Origin: Bacillota bacterium | Lineage (GTDB): Bacteria; Bacillota; Clostridia; Christensenellales; UMGS416 | Direction of reading: 5' to 3' | Length of the DNA: 19,571 bases | NCBI GenBank assembly: GCA_023422005.1 | Contig: JAEZSC010000058.1 | Span: 1 to 19,571, forward strand | Program-made: the position numbers and the translations under genes | Shown: positions 1 through 7,636 of the stretch, piece after piece | Position numbering within the stretch: the stretch's first letter is position 1 | How the letters are laid out: each line of letters starts with the position of its first letter | The notes under the pieces: model-generated | The model's database searches: none | What the model was told of the DNA's origin: nothing | The model's input: the letters and a program-made list of their open reading frames with translations, nothing else

Positions 1-676
1 TGAGCGCGTGCTTGCCGATGACGCGGAACTCGGACAGGCCCTTGGCCCGGGCGGTGCGGATGTAATCCTGGCGCGTGACATCCAGCATGGAGGAGCGGGT
101 CAGGCGCGTGATGAAGCTCAGCGAATATGCGGACAGTGCGATCACCGGCAGCACCAGCGTCATCGGGTTTTCCATCTTGCCCGAGAGCACGGGAAACCAG
201 CCCAACGATACGCAGAACACATAGATGAGTAGAATCGCAATAACGAAATTGGGGATCGTAACGCCCAGCGTCGTCAGCAGCATCGTCGTGTAATCCTGCC
301 ATTTGTTCTGCTTGAGCGCAGAAAAAACACCCAGCGGCACGGCTATGAGCAGCGTCAGTATTGCTGCCAATACGCCCACACGGGCGGTGACGGGCAGGCC
401 CTGCAGGATGATCTCGGTGACGGTGCGGCCTTTCACGCGGAAGGACGGGCCAAAGTCACCCTGTAATATGCCGACCATATAGTCGCCGAATTGCTTGATC
501 AGAGGATCGTTGAGGTGATACTTCTCTTCCAACGCTCGCAGAATCTCATCAGGCAGCTTTTTTTCCCCGGCGAAAGGGCCGCCGGGTATGCTGTGCATGA
601 GTACAAAAGTCAACGCGGTGATGACAAATAATGTCAGTATCATGGCAAGGAAGCGCTGTAACGTATATTTCAGCAA
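1..676 (-). CDS. Peptide/nickel-type ABC transporter permease, OppB/DppB family (3' end cut off by window)
   Basis: Reading the minus strand from a TTG at 676 gives 225 codons with no stop to the window edge. The protein opens LLKYTLQRFLAMILTL, a first membrane helix at about residues 2-26, followed by HSIPGGPF at 28-35. That is the hallmark start of BPD-type permeases of the DppB/OppB family, usually 305-340 aa, so roughly a third is missing. Further hydrophobic segments follow, and near the edge the EAA-like loop IRTARAKGLSEFRVIG is visible, the contact site for the ATPase subunits. The TTG is preferred because a GGGGGG ribosome site lies about 8 nt upstream and the next in-frame ATG (codon 12) would cut into the first helix. 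The role is import of peptides or related solutes through the cytoplasmic membrane; the substrate cannot be told. Partner genes would lie beyond position 1. Confidence 0.9.
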   Translation of the reverse strand, partial: MLKYTLQRFLAMILTLFVITALTFVLMHSIPGGPFAGEKKLPDEILRALEEKYHLNDPLIKQFGDYMVGILQGDFGPSFRVKGRTVTEIILQGLPVTARVGVLAAILTLLIAVPLGVFSALKQNKWQDYTTMLLTTLGVTIPNFVIAILLIYVFCVSLGWFPVLSGKMENPMTLVLPVIALSAYSLSFITRLTRSSMLDVTRQDYIRTARAKGLSEFRVIGKHAL

Positions 677-758
677 GCGTGGAGCCCCCCGTTCTGTCGC
701 GCAACCGCCATGTAAACATATTAAAATATGGCATTGCGTTTTGCGATGTTCGACATAC

Positions 759-794
759 AGAGTATCATAATTTACACTTTACATCAATATGCAA
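759..794 (-). promoter_or_regulatory. Candidate promoter for the ABC permease operon
   Basis: On the minus strand, TTGATG (complement of 782-787) and TACTCT (complement of 759-764) are separated by 17 bp, with a TGn extended -10. An alternative set is TTGCAT (789-794) and TATGAT (764-769) with a 19 bp gap. Either would give a leader of about 75-85 nt before the TTG start at 676. This is a consensus match by eye only. Confidence 0.42.
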
Positions 795-1022
795 TGACGT
801 CTATTTTTCATTGCGTTTTTTGTTCCATAGATAAATTATGCTAACCCAGGTATATTCGGTTTTTAAGCTGACGGGTGAAAGAATGTTGGAAATTTTTAGT
901 ACGTTTGGCCAACTCATCAGCAACGAAAATGCGCATATTGGTTTATATAATTGCAGCGTCGTTCATATTATGCAACGATTTGCAGGCAGAGAGCCAGTTT
1001 CTTTCATATTATAAGCAAAAAG

Positions 1023-1051
1023 CTGCATAGCGCAAAGGGCGATTATATGAT
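1023..1051 (+). promoter_or_regulatory. Candidate promoter for the COG0523 GTPase gene
   Basis: CTGCAT at 1023-1028 and TATGAT at 1046-1051 are separated by 17 bp. The implied transcript start near 1058 would leave a leader of about 40 nt containing the GGAGG ribosome site at 1088-1092. Other TATAAT-like boxes at 946-951 and 1007-1012 lack a good -35 partner, so this is the best of several options. Confidence 0.35.
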
Positions 1052-1096
1052 ACTGTCACTGGGTGGGGACAATGATATCCGCGCATTGGAGGAAAA

Positions 1097-1993
1097 ATGA
1101 AACAGGCGGAATTGCACATCGTCGCCGGTTTTCTTGGATCGGGAAAGACGACGTTCTTGCAAAAACTGCTAAAAACTACCGACCCTGCGTCGCGTGTGGC
1201 CATATGCGAGAATGAGTACGGCGAAGTGGGTCTGGACGGCTTGGAGTTCAAAAGTGGTCGCTTCGAGCTGCTTGAACTCAACGCCGGGTGCATTTGCTGC
1301 ACGCTGGGGCCATCGCTGGTGGCGGGGCTCAAGATGCTGTGCGCTCGTTTCCAACCCGACCAAATCATACTGGAGCCCACTGGGCTGGCGGGGCTGGCGG
1401 ACATCCGTGAGGTGCTCGCCGATGCTGGCCTGCAAAAGCTGCTGAATGTGAAGGCGGCGCTGGCCGTGATCAGCGGCAAGGCCTTTGAGCACGACATGCC
1501 GCGCTTTGAGAAATATTACCGCGACATGATCGCATCGGCCTCCTGCGTGTATCTGAACCGAACCGAGGGCATGACGCCCGAGGGCCGTGAGCAGCTGCTG
1601 GGCTTCATACTGGAGCACAATTTCCATGCTCCCATCCTGGAAGACCCGCTGGATGAGGCCGATCTGTGGGCGGTGCTGAACCGTTCGGCGCTGCCGCCCA
1701 ACGGGGAGCCGCAGCCCCGCCGGTGGCTGTCCACGTTCAAGGAGGCGGCGGTGCCCACCGGGTGGGCGGGCTCCCGCGAGAGGCTGGAAGCCTTCTTCGC
1801 CGGAAACCACCAATGCGGAGACATCCTGCGGGTCAAGGGCTTCGTCATGGACGCCGCGGGAACACTGTGGCGCGCCGACTATGCCGGCGGCGCGCTGGAG
1901 CTGAAGCCCGCTTACGACCATGCCGTGGAGTGGTTGCAGTTCGTGGGCCGCAACCTTGCCGTACCAAGGCTGAAATCTTTTTTTGAACATTGA
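1097..1993 (+). CDS. COG0523 family GTPase (CobW/YjiA-like putative metal chaperone)
   Basis: This is a 298-residue cytoplasmic P-loop GTPase. The Walker A motif GFLGSGKTT is at residues 11-19, ENEYGEVGLDG follows at about 38-48, the family-defining metal-binding motif CICC is at 65-68, and the switch/Walker B segment EPTG is at 93-96. The base-recognition motif, normally NKxD, appears as NRTE at 154-157, which is unusual. A shortened CobW C-terminal domain occupies roughly 239-298. Family members use GTP hydrolysis to deliver Zn, Co or other metals to client enzymes, or act in corrinoid-linked systems. Which metal or client applies here cannot be read from the sequence, and no cobalamin, urease or hydrogenase gene is nearby. 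GGAGG at 1088-1092 fixes the ATG start. It appears to be a single-gene unit between the divergent permease and the ilv operon promoter. Confidence 0.88.
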   Translation: MKQAELHIVAGFLGSGKTTFLQKLLKTTDPASRVAICENEYGEVGLDGLEFKSGRFELLELNAGCICCTLGPSLVAGLKMLCARFQPDQIILEPTGLAGLADIREVLADAGLQKLLNVKAALAVISGKAFEHDMPRFEKYYRDMIASASCVYLNRTEGMTPEGREQLLGFILEHNFHAPILEDPLDEADLWAVLNRSALPPNGEPQPRRWLSTFKEAAVPTGWAGSRERLEAFFAGNHQCGDILRVKGFVMDAAGTLWRADYAGGALELKPAYDHAVEWLQFVGRNLAVPRLKSFFEH

Positions 1994-2058
1994 AAAAAGC
2001 AGATGGCGGAAGCTGACGGTAGGACAATTAACCGGAAGCGAAAGCGTAAAACCCGTTC

Positions 2059-2086
2059 TTGCATGGCGGATGGATTGTGATATACT
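2059..2086 (+). promoter_or_regulatory. Promoter of the ilv operon (extended -10)
   Basis: TTGCAT at 2059-2064 and TATACT at 2081-2086 are 16 bp apart, and the -10 is preceded by TGa, forming an extended -10. Transcription would begin near 2093, about 20 nt before the base of T-box stem I. That is the expected arrangement for a T-box-controlled operon. Confidence 0.75.
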
Positions 2087-2111
2087 GTCTTTAATCTTCA
2101 ATCCGATTTGA

Positions 2112-2380
2112 GCAAAGGCGATGACGAAGCGAGCGCGGGTGGTTTGAGCCCCAGAGAGCCGGCGGCAGGTGGAAGCCGGCGCCAGACGCCCACAAGCGCC
2201 AGTCCCTTCAGAGCCTGTATCCTGAAACGTCAGTAGGGAGCACGGGGGGCCCGTTATAGCCTCACGGTTTTCCGGCCTTTGGCCGATGAACCGCAGAGAT
2301 GCCGCAAGGACAGCGGCAAGTAGAGTGGTACCGCGAGGGCAACCCCGCCTCTATGACATTCATGGAGGCGGGTTTTTTAT
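2112..2380 (+). promoter_or_regulatory. T-box leader (tRNA-sensing riboswitch) controlling ilvNCDB, probable tRNA-Val (GTC specifier)
   Basis: The signature T-box AGAGTGGTACCGCG lies at 2322-2335. Its TGGT bulge (2326-2329) would pair with the ACCA end of uncharged tRNA, and the final T fits an A discriminator base. Stem I can be folded by hand: base AGGC 2116-2119 with GCCT 2213-2216; GAAG 2126-2129 with CTTC 2206-2209; GCGC 2133-2136 with GCGC 2196-2199; GGG 2137-2139 with CCC 2189-2191; GTTTG 2142-2146 with CAGAC 2183-2187; and GCCGGC 2158-2163 with 2175-2180. The AGAGAG bulge (2153-2158) and GGTGGAA distal loop are typical. The specifier loop on the descending strand is then 2200-2205, which contains GTC (Val) at 2202-2204. 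An ATC at 2219-2221 falls outside stem I. Uncharged tRNA stabilises the antiterminator (GCGG 2313-2316 with CCGC 2331-2334); charged tRNA lets the terminator form. Family identity is near certain; the amino-acid assignment is inferred. Confidence 0.93.
2344..2378 (+). terminator. Intrinsic terminator of the T-box attenuator
   Basis: The inverted repeat CCCGCCTCTATG (2344-2355) and CATGGAGGCGGG (2361-2372) forms a 12-bp stem with one T-G wobble and a 5-nt loop. It is followed directly by six T residues (2373-2378). It sits just after the T-box motif and just before the ilvN ribosome site, as expected for the terminator alternative of the leader. Confidence 0.93.
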
Positions 2381-2408
2381 ACCCATCGCGGGCAAAGGAG
2401 GGATGCAA

Positions 2409-2909
2409 ATGCAGAGAAGGTTGGTCTCGCTGGTCGTCAACAACCAGCCCGGCGTGCTGACCCGCGTGGCGGGGCTGTTCACCCGCCGGGGCTACAACAT
2501 CGACAGCCTGACCGTCAGCGTCACCCAGGAGCCGGCGCTTTCGCGCATCACCGTGGTCGTGGCCGCCGACGAGAGCATGCTGCAGCAGGTCGTGCGCCAG
2601 GTGGAAAAGCTCATCGACGTGCGCGTTGTGCAGGTGCTGGACGATGCGCCGGTGACCCGCGCCGAGGTCGCGCTGTTCAAAGTGCGCCAGAGCGCCGATC
2701 AATCGCTCATGGACATCGTGAATGCCGCCCACGCCGCCATTGTGGACATGGGCGAGCACACGGTGACGATACGGGCCACCGGCTCCCTGGAGGAGATCGA
2801 TGCGCTGGTATCACAGCTGGAGTCTTTTGGCATAGAGGAGATGGCACGCTCGGGCCTGGTAGCCCTGGGCCGCGGTGATGGCGTGCTGGTGCCCGTTTGT
2901 ACGGTGTGA
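2409..2909 (+). CDS. ilvN: Acetolactate synthase regulatory (small) subunit
   Basis: The 166-residue protein begins MQRRLVSLVVNNQPGV and continues with an N-terminal ACT domain (about residues 1-75) containing the family segment GLFTRRGYNIDSL. A second small domain follows to the C terminus. IlvN binds valine and confers feedback inhibition on the catalytic subunit IlvB while raising its activity. The length fits the family (160-170 aa). The ATG at 2409 is chosen because AGGAGG at 2396-2401 is 7 nt away; the ATG at 2403 would be only 1 nt from it, and upstream in-frame ATGs lie inside the T-box RNA. It is the first gene after the attenuator. Its partner ilvB is the last gene of the operon, more than 2.7 kb away, instead of next to it. 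Confidence 0.95.
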   Translation: MQRRLVSLVVNNQPGVLTRVAGLFTRRGYNIDSLTVSVTQEPALSRITVVVAADESMLQQVVRQVEKLIDVRVVQVLDDAPVTRAEVALFKVRQSADQSLMDIVNAAHAAIVDMGEHTVTIRATGSLEEIDALVSQLESFGIEEMARSGLVALGRGDGVLVPVCTV

Positions 2910-2962
2910 TTCCGGCTAAGCTGTTCCATTTCGACCAATATTAGTATATAGGAGGCTGAAAA

Positions 2963-3958
2963 ATGGCAAAGATGTTTTACGGCAGCGACTGCAACCTGGG
3001 GCTGTTGAGTGGCAAGAAGGTGGCCGTCATCGGATACGGCAGCCAGGGCCATGCCCACGCGCTCAACCTGAAGGAATCCGGTGTGGACGTCATCGTGGGC
3101 CTCTATGAGGGCAGCCCGTCCTGGGCCAAGGCTGAAGCAGCGGGCCTGACCGTGATGACCGCCGCCGACGCCGCGGCCGCCGCTCAGGTCATAATGATCC
3201 TCATCAACGACGAAAAGCAGCCGGCGCTGTACGAGAAGGACATCCTGCCCGGTTTGACCGACGGCAAGTATCTGGCTTTCGCCCATGGCTTCAACATCCA
3301 CTTCGGTCAGATCACGCCGCCCGCCGGCGTGGGTGTGTTCATGGTGGCCCCCAAGGGCCCCGGCCACACGGTGCGCAGCCAGTTCCAGGAGGGCAAGGGC
3401 GTGCCGTGCCTGGTGGCCGTGGCGCAGGACCCGACCGGCGACGCGCTGGACATAGCGCTGGCCTATGCCGCGGGCATCGGCGGCGGCCGCGCCGGCATTT
3501 TGCAGACCACCTTCCGCCAGGAAACAGAGACCGACCTCTTCGGAGAGCAGGCGGTGCTGTGCGGCGGCATCAGCGAGCTCATCAAGGCCGGCTTCGACAC
3601 GCTGGTGGAGGCCGGCTATGACCCGGAGAACGCCTACTTCGAGTGCTGTCACGAGATGAAGCTGATCGTGGACCTGATCAACCAGGGCGGCCTGTCCTAC
3701 ATGCGCTACTCCATCAGCGATACCGCCGAGTACGGCGACTACCGCGTGGGCCGCCGCATCATCACCGATGAAACCCGCAAGGAGATGAAGAAGGTGCTGA
3801 CCGAGATTCAGGAAGGCCAGTTCGCCCGGGAGTGGATCCTGGAGAACAAGGCCAACCGCCCGGCTTTCCGCGCCCGCCGTGCCATGGAGAAGGAGAGCCA
3901 GATCGAAAAAGTCGGCGCCGAACTGCGCTCCATGATGTCCTGGATCAAGAAAGTGTAG
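2963..3958 (+). CDS. ilvC: Ketol-acid reductoisomerase, class I
   Basis: This 331-residue enzyme converts acetolactate or acetohydroxybutyrate to the dihydroxy acid, using Mg2+ and a nicotinamide cofactor. The Rossmann motif GYGSQGHA is at 24-31, the catalytic histidine region AHGFN at 107-111, and the knotted C-terminal domain has metal ligands D191, E195, E227 and E231 plus S252, all in place. Length fits the short class I form. The cofactor loop at 46-54 reads GLYEGSPSW. Glu49 lies where NADPH enzymes usually carry basic or neutral residues, so NADH use is possible (inference). GGAGG about 8 nt upstream supports the ATG. The gene follows ilvN after 53 bp and is followed by ilvD after only 5 bp. 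Confidence 0.97.
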   Translation: MAKMFYGSDCNLGLLSGKKVAVIGYGSQGHAHALNLKESGVDVIVGLYEGSPSWAKAEAAGLTVMTAADAAAAAQVIMILINDEKQPALYEKDILPGLTDGKYLAFAHGFNIHFGQITPPAGVGVFMVAPKGPGHTVRSQFQEGKGVPCLVAVAQDPTGDALDIALAYAAGIGGGRAGILQTTFRQETETDLFGEQAVLCGGISELIKAGFDTLVEAGYDPENAYFECCHEMKLIVDLINQGGLSYMRYSISDTAEYGDYRVGRRIITDETRKEMKKVLTEIQEGQFAREWILENKANRPAFRARRAMEKESQIEKVGAELRSMMSWIKKV

Positions 3959-3963
3959 AGACC

Positions 3964-5613
<1,650 letters not shown>

Positions 5614-5641
5614 AATCAAAAGCAGGGAAGGGGGCGGCTGC

Positions 5642-7309
5642 ATGCTGCTGACCGGCTCACAGATCCTCATCGAATGCCTTAAGGAGCAGGGCGTGGACAC
5701 GGTGTTCGGCTACCCCGGTGGCCAGATCATCAACTTCTACGACGCGCTGTATACCGACGGCACCATAAGGCACATGCTGACCGCCCACGAGCAAGGCGCG
5801 TGCCACGCCGCCGACGGCTATGCCCGCTCCACCGGGCGCACCGGCGTCGTGGTGGCCACGTCCGGCCCCGGGGCCACCAATCTGGTCACCGGCCTTGCCA
5901 CGGCGTTCATGGATTCCACACCTCTCATCGCCATCACCGGCAACGTGCCCGTGCCGCTGCTGGGCCGCGACAGCTTCCAGGAGGTGGACATCGTGGGCAT
6001 CACGATGCCCATCACCAAGCACAACTACCAGGTGCGCGACATCGCCCGCCTGGCCGACACCGTGCGCGAGGCCTTTGCCGTGGCGCGCTCCGGCCGGCCG
6101 GGGCCGGTGCTCATCGACGTGCCCAAGAACATACAGGTGGCCCAGCATGAGTATGAAGCCCTTCGGCCTGCGCCGCCGCAGTGCCAGGTACAGCCGGCTG
6201 CCGGCGACATCGACGCCATCGAGGCGCTGATCTGTGGAAGCCGGAGGCCTTTTGTGTTCGCCGGCGGCGGCGTTATCAAGGCCGGCGCGTCCGAGGCGCT
6301 GGTGCGCTTCGCCGAGCGCATACAGGCCCCGGTGGCCTGCAGCCTGATGGGTCTGGGGTCCATCCCCGGCGCGCATCCGCTGTTCACCGGCATGATCGGC
6401 ATGCATGGCGCCAAGGCCAGCAACATGGGCGTGACCCACTGCGACCTGCTGATCGTGCTGGGCGCGCGCTTCTCCGACCGCGTCATCGGCCGTGCGGACA
6501 GCTTCGCCCAGGGCGCACACATCCTGCACATCGACATCGACCCGGCGGAGCTCAACAAGAACGTACAGTCCCGCCACGGCTTCATCGGCGACCTGGGTGC
6601 CATCCTGGGCGCGCTGCTGGAGCGCCTGCCCCAGACCCACCGACCGGAATGGATGGCCCAGATAGACGCCTGGCGGGCCGAGGCCCCCCAGCCTTACGCA
6701 CCCAACGGCCTGCGCCCGCAGCACATCGTGGAGCGGCTGAGCGCGCTGGCCCCGGACGACGCACTGGTGGCCACCGACGTGGGCCAGCACCAGATGTGGA
6801 CGGCGCAGTTCTACCGCTTCCGCGGCCCGCGGACGTTCCTGACATCCGGCGGCCTGGGCACCATGGGCTTTGGCCTGGGCGCTGCCATCGGGGCCAAGGC
6901 GGCCAACCCGCGACGGCCGGTGATACTGGTGACCGGTGACGGCAGCTTCCGCATGAACATGCAGGAGCTCACGACCATTGCCCGCTATAACCTGCCGGTG
7001 GTCATCGTACTGATGAACAACCGCACGCTGGGCATGGTGCGCCAGTGGCAGACGTTGTTTTTCGACCGGCGCTACTCCCAGACCAACCTGAGCGAGGATG
7101 TGGATTTCTGCAAGATCGCAGAGGCCTTCGGCATACCCAGCTGGCGGCTGACCGACCGGGCCGATGTGGACCGGGCACTGACGTGGGCGCTGGGCTGCGG
7201 CGGCGCGGCTCTCGTGGAATGTACGATCGACACCAACGAGAAGGTGCTGCCCATGGTGGCGCCGGGAGATTCCATCGACAGATTGATTATGAGCGCGGAT
7301 ATCGATTGA
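5642..7309 (+). CDS. ilvB: Acetolactate synthase catalytic (large) subunit
   Basis: The 555-residue ThDP enzyme condenses two pyruvates, or pyruvate with 2-oxobutanoate, the first common step of valine, leucine and isoleucine synthesis. The catalytic glutamate is E50 in TAHEQGA. The ThDP-Mg motif starts GDGSF at 432-436 and ends with NN at 459-460, followed by RTLGMVRQWQ, typical of anabolic FAD-containing acetolactate synthases. The central FAD-binding domain is also complete. The start ATG at 5642 follows AAGGGGG with 7 nt spacing; upstream in-frame codons lie within ilvD. It closes the T-box operon, 28 bp after ilvD. Placement last, split from ilvN, is uncommon compared with the usual ilvBN pair. 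Confidence 0.96.
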   Translation: MLLTGSQILIECLKEQGVDTVFGYPGGQIINFYDALYTDGTIRHMLTAHEQGACHAADGYARSTGRTGVVVATSGPGATNLVTGLATAFMDSTPLIAITGNVPVPLLGRDSFQEVDIVGITMPITKHNYQVRDIARLADTVREAFAVARSGRPGPVLIDVPKNIQVAQHEYEALRPAPPQCQVQPAAGDIDAIEALICGSRRPFVFAGGGVIKAGASEALVRFAERIQAPVACSLMGLGSIPGAHPLFTGMIGMHGAKASNMGVTHCDLLIVLGARFSDRVIGRADSFAQGAHILHIDIDPAELNKNVQSRHGFIGDLGAILGALLERLPQTHRPEWMAQIDAWRAEAPQPYAPNGLRPQHIVERLSALAPDDALVATDVGQHQMWTAQFYRFRGPRTFLTSGGLGTMGFGLGAAIGAKAANPRRPVILVTGDGSFRMNMQELTTIARYNLPVVIVLMNNRTLGMVRQWQTLFFDRRYSQTNLSEDVDFCKIAEAFGIPSWRLTDRADVDRALTWALGCGGAALVECTIDTNEKVLPMVAPGDSIDRLIMSADID

Positions 7310-7423
7310 TATTCGGCGGGGGAGTTGTACCAGGTTGCATGGGCGAGCAGCGTGCATAGCACGCGGCCAGCCCCTGCCGAGACTACCTCCCAGTTAGCGA
7401 GTACTTTGTTCAAGGACTATAGA

Positions 7424-7460
7424 GCCCGCTGCCGCACATGTCGCCAGCGGGCATTTTGTT
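7424..7460 (+). terminator. Terminator of the ilv operon
   Basis: GCCCGCTG (7424-7431) and CAGCGGGC (7445-7452) are perfect 8-bp inverted repeats, with additional possible pairing inside the loop. The stem is followed by ATTTTGTTTG, a T-rich but interrupted tail. It lies about 115 bp after the ilvB stop and before the hisZ promoter. Confidence 0.7.
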
Positions 7461-7557
7461 TGCACGACTCATTTTTTGGTTGAGCAACACAGTGCCACGG
7501 CAGGATTTACTGTGTGATCCTTTGACTGAAAACCCGTCGTGCATGTTAAAATACCCA

Positions 7558-7586
7558 TTGACAAACATCCCCAAGCGCACTAGACT
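7558..7586 (+). promoter_or_regulatory. Promoter of the his operon
   Basis: A perfect TTGACA at 7558-7563 is separated by 17 bp from TAGACT at 7581-7586. The implied start near 7593 leaves a leader of about 45 nt before hisZ. A weaker set, TTGACT 7522-7527 and TAAAAT 7547-7552 with a 19 bp gap, could act as a second promoter upstream. Confidence 0.78.
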
Positions 7587-7603
7587 ATTTAACGTAGTAA
7601 AGT

Positions 7604-7627
7604 GATAAACAGATAAACTGATAAAGC
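7604..7627 (+). repeat. Three tandem 8-bp repeats (GATAAA core) in the hisZ leader
   Basis: GATAAACA, GATAAACT and GATAAAGC follow each other without a gap. They lie in the presumed 5' leader between the hisZ promoter and its ribosome site, which overlaps the last copy. The regular 8-bp phase could make this a protein- or RNA-binding track, or it may be a chance slippage product. Confidence 0.7.
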
Positions 7628-7636
7628 GAGGCTCCC

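Larger units (their letters stand above)
677..1096. other. AT-rich divergent intergenic region, no gene seen
   Basis: This 420 bp gap separates the leftward permease gene from the rightward GTPase gene and is far richer in A+T than the flanking coding DNA. Short open frames inside it have no ribosome site and no recognisable product. It holds the candidate promoters listed separately. An 11-bp direct repeat, CATTGCGTTTT, occurs at 732-742 and 809-819, and a GCAATG/CATTGC inverted pair at 791-796 and 809-814 has a 12 bp spacer. These bracket the minus-strand promoter and could be operator half-sites. I see no clear terminator. Confidence 0.5.
7310..7636 (+). other. Structured intergenic region between the ilv and his operons
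   Basis: These 327 bp contain no supportable gene. The first part is rich in possible RNA structure: CGGCGGGG (7314-7321) can pair with CCCCTGCCG (7371-7379, one bulged T), enclosing a tight hairpin GCGTGC-ata-GCACGC (7350-7364). GGGAG near 7319 could alternatively pair with CTCCC (7387-7391). A terminator-like hairpin follows at 7424-7452. The second half holds the hisZ promoter and an 8-bp tandem repeat. The structured part could be simply the 3' end of the ilv transcript or an uncharacterised RNA element; I cannot assign it to a known riboswitch class. Confidence 0.45.

Noticed and set aside
1974..2000. AT inverted repeat (CTTTTTTT and AAAAAAG) at the end of the GTPase gene as a terminator
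   Set aside because: The stem would be almost pure A-U and overlaps the stop codon, with no T tract after it, so it does not meet the pattern of an intrinsic terminator.
1169..2101. Long minus-strand open frame of 310 codons opposite the GTPase gene
   Set aside because: It is antisense to a clear COG0523 gene, its translation has low-complexity Arg/His/Gln-rich composition typical of high-GC shadow frames, and it has no family motif.
2219..2221. ATC in the T-box leader as an isoleucine specifier
   Set aside because: By hand folding, it lies 3' of the base helix of stem I, outside the specifier loop. GTC at 2202-2204 fits the geometry better. Not fully excluded without a covariance model.
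5657..7357. 566-codon minus-strand open frame opposite ilvB
   Set aside because: ilvB on the plus strand has all its catalytic motifs. The antisense frame is His/Gly/Ala-rich with no recognisable domain, as expected from GC-biased third positions.
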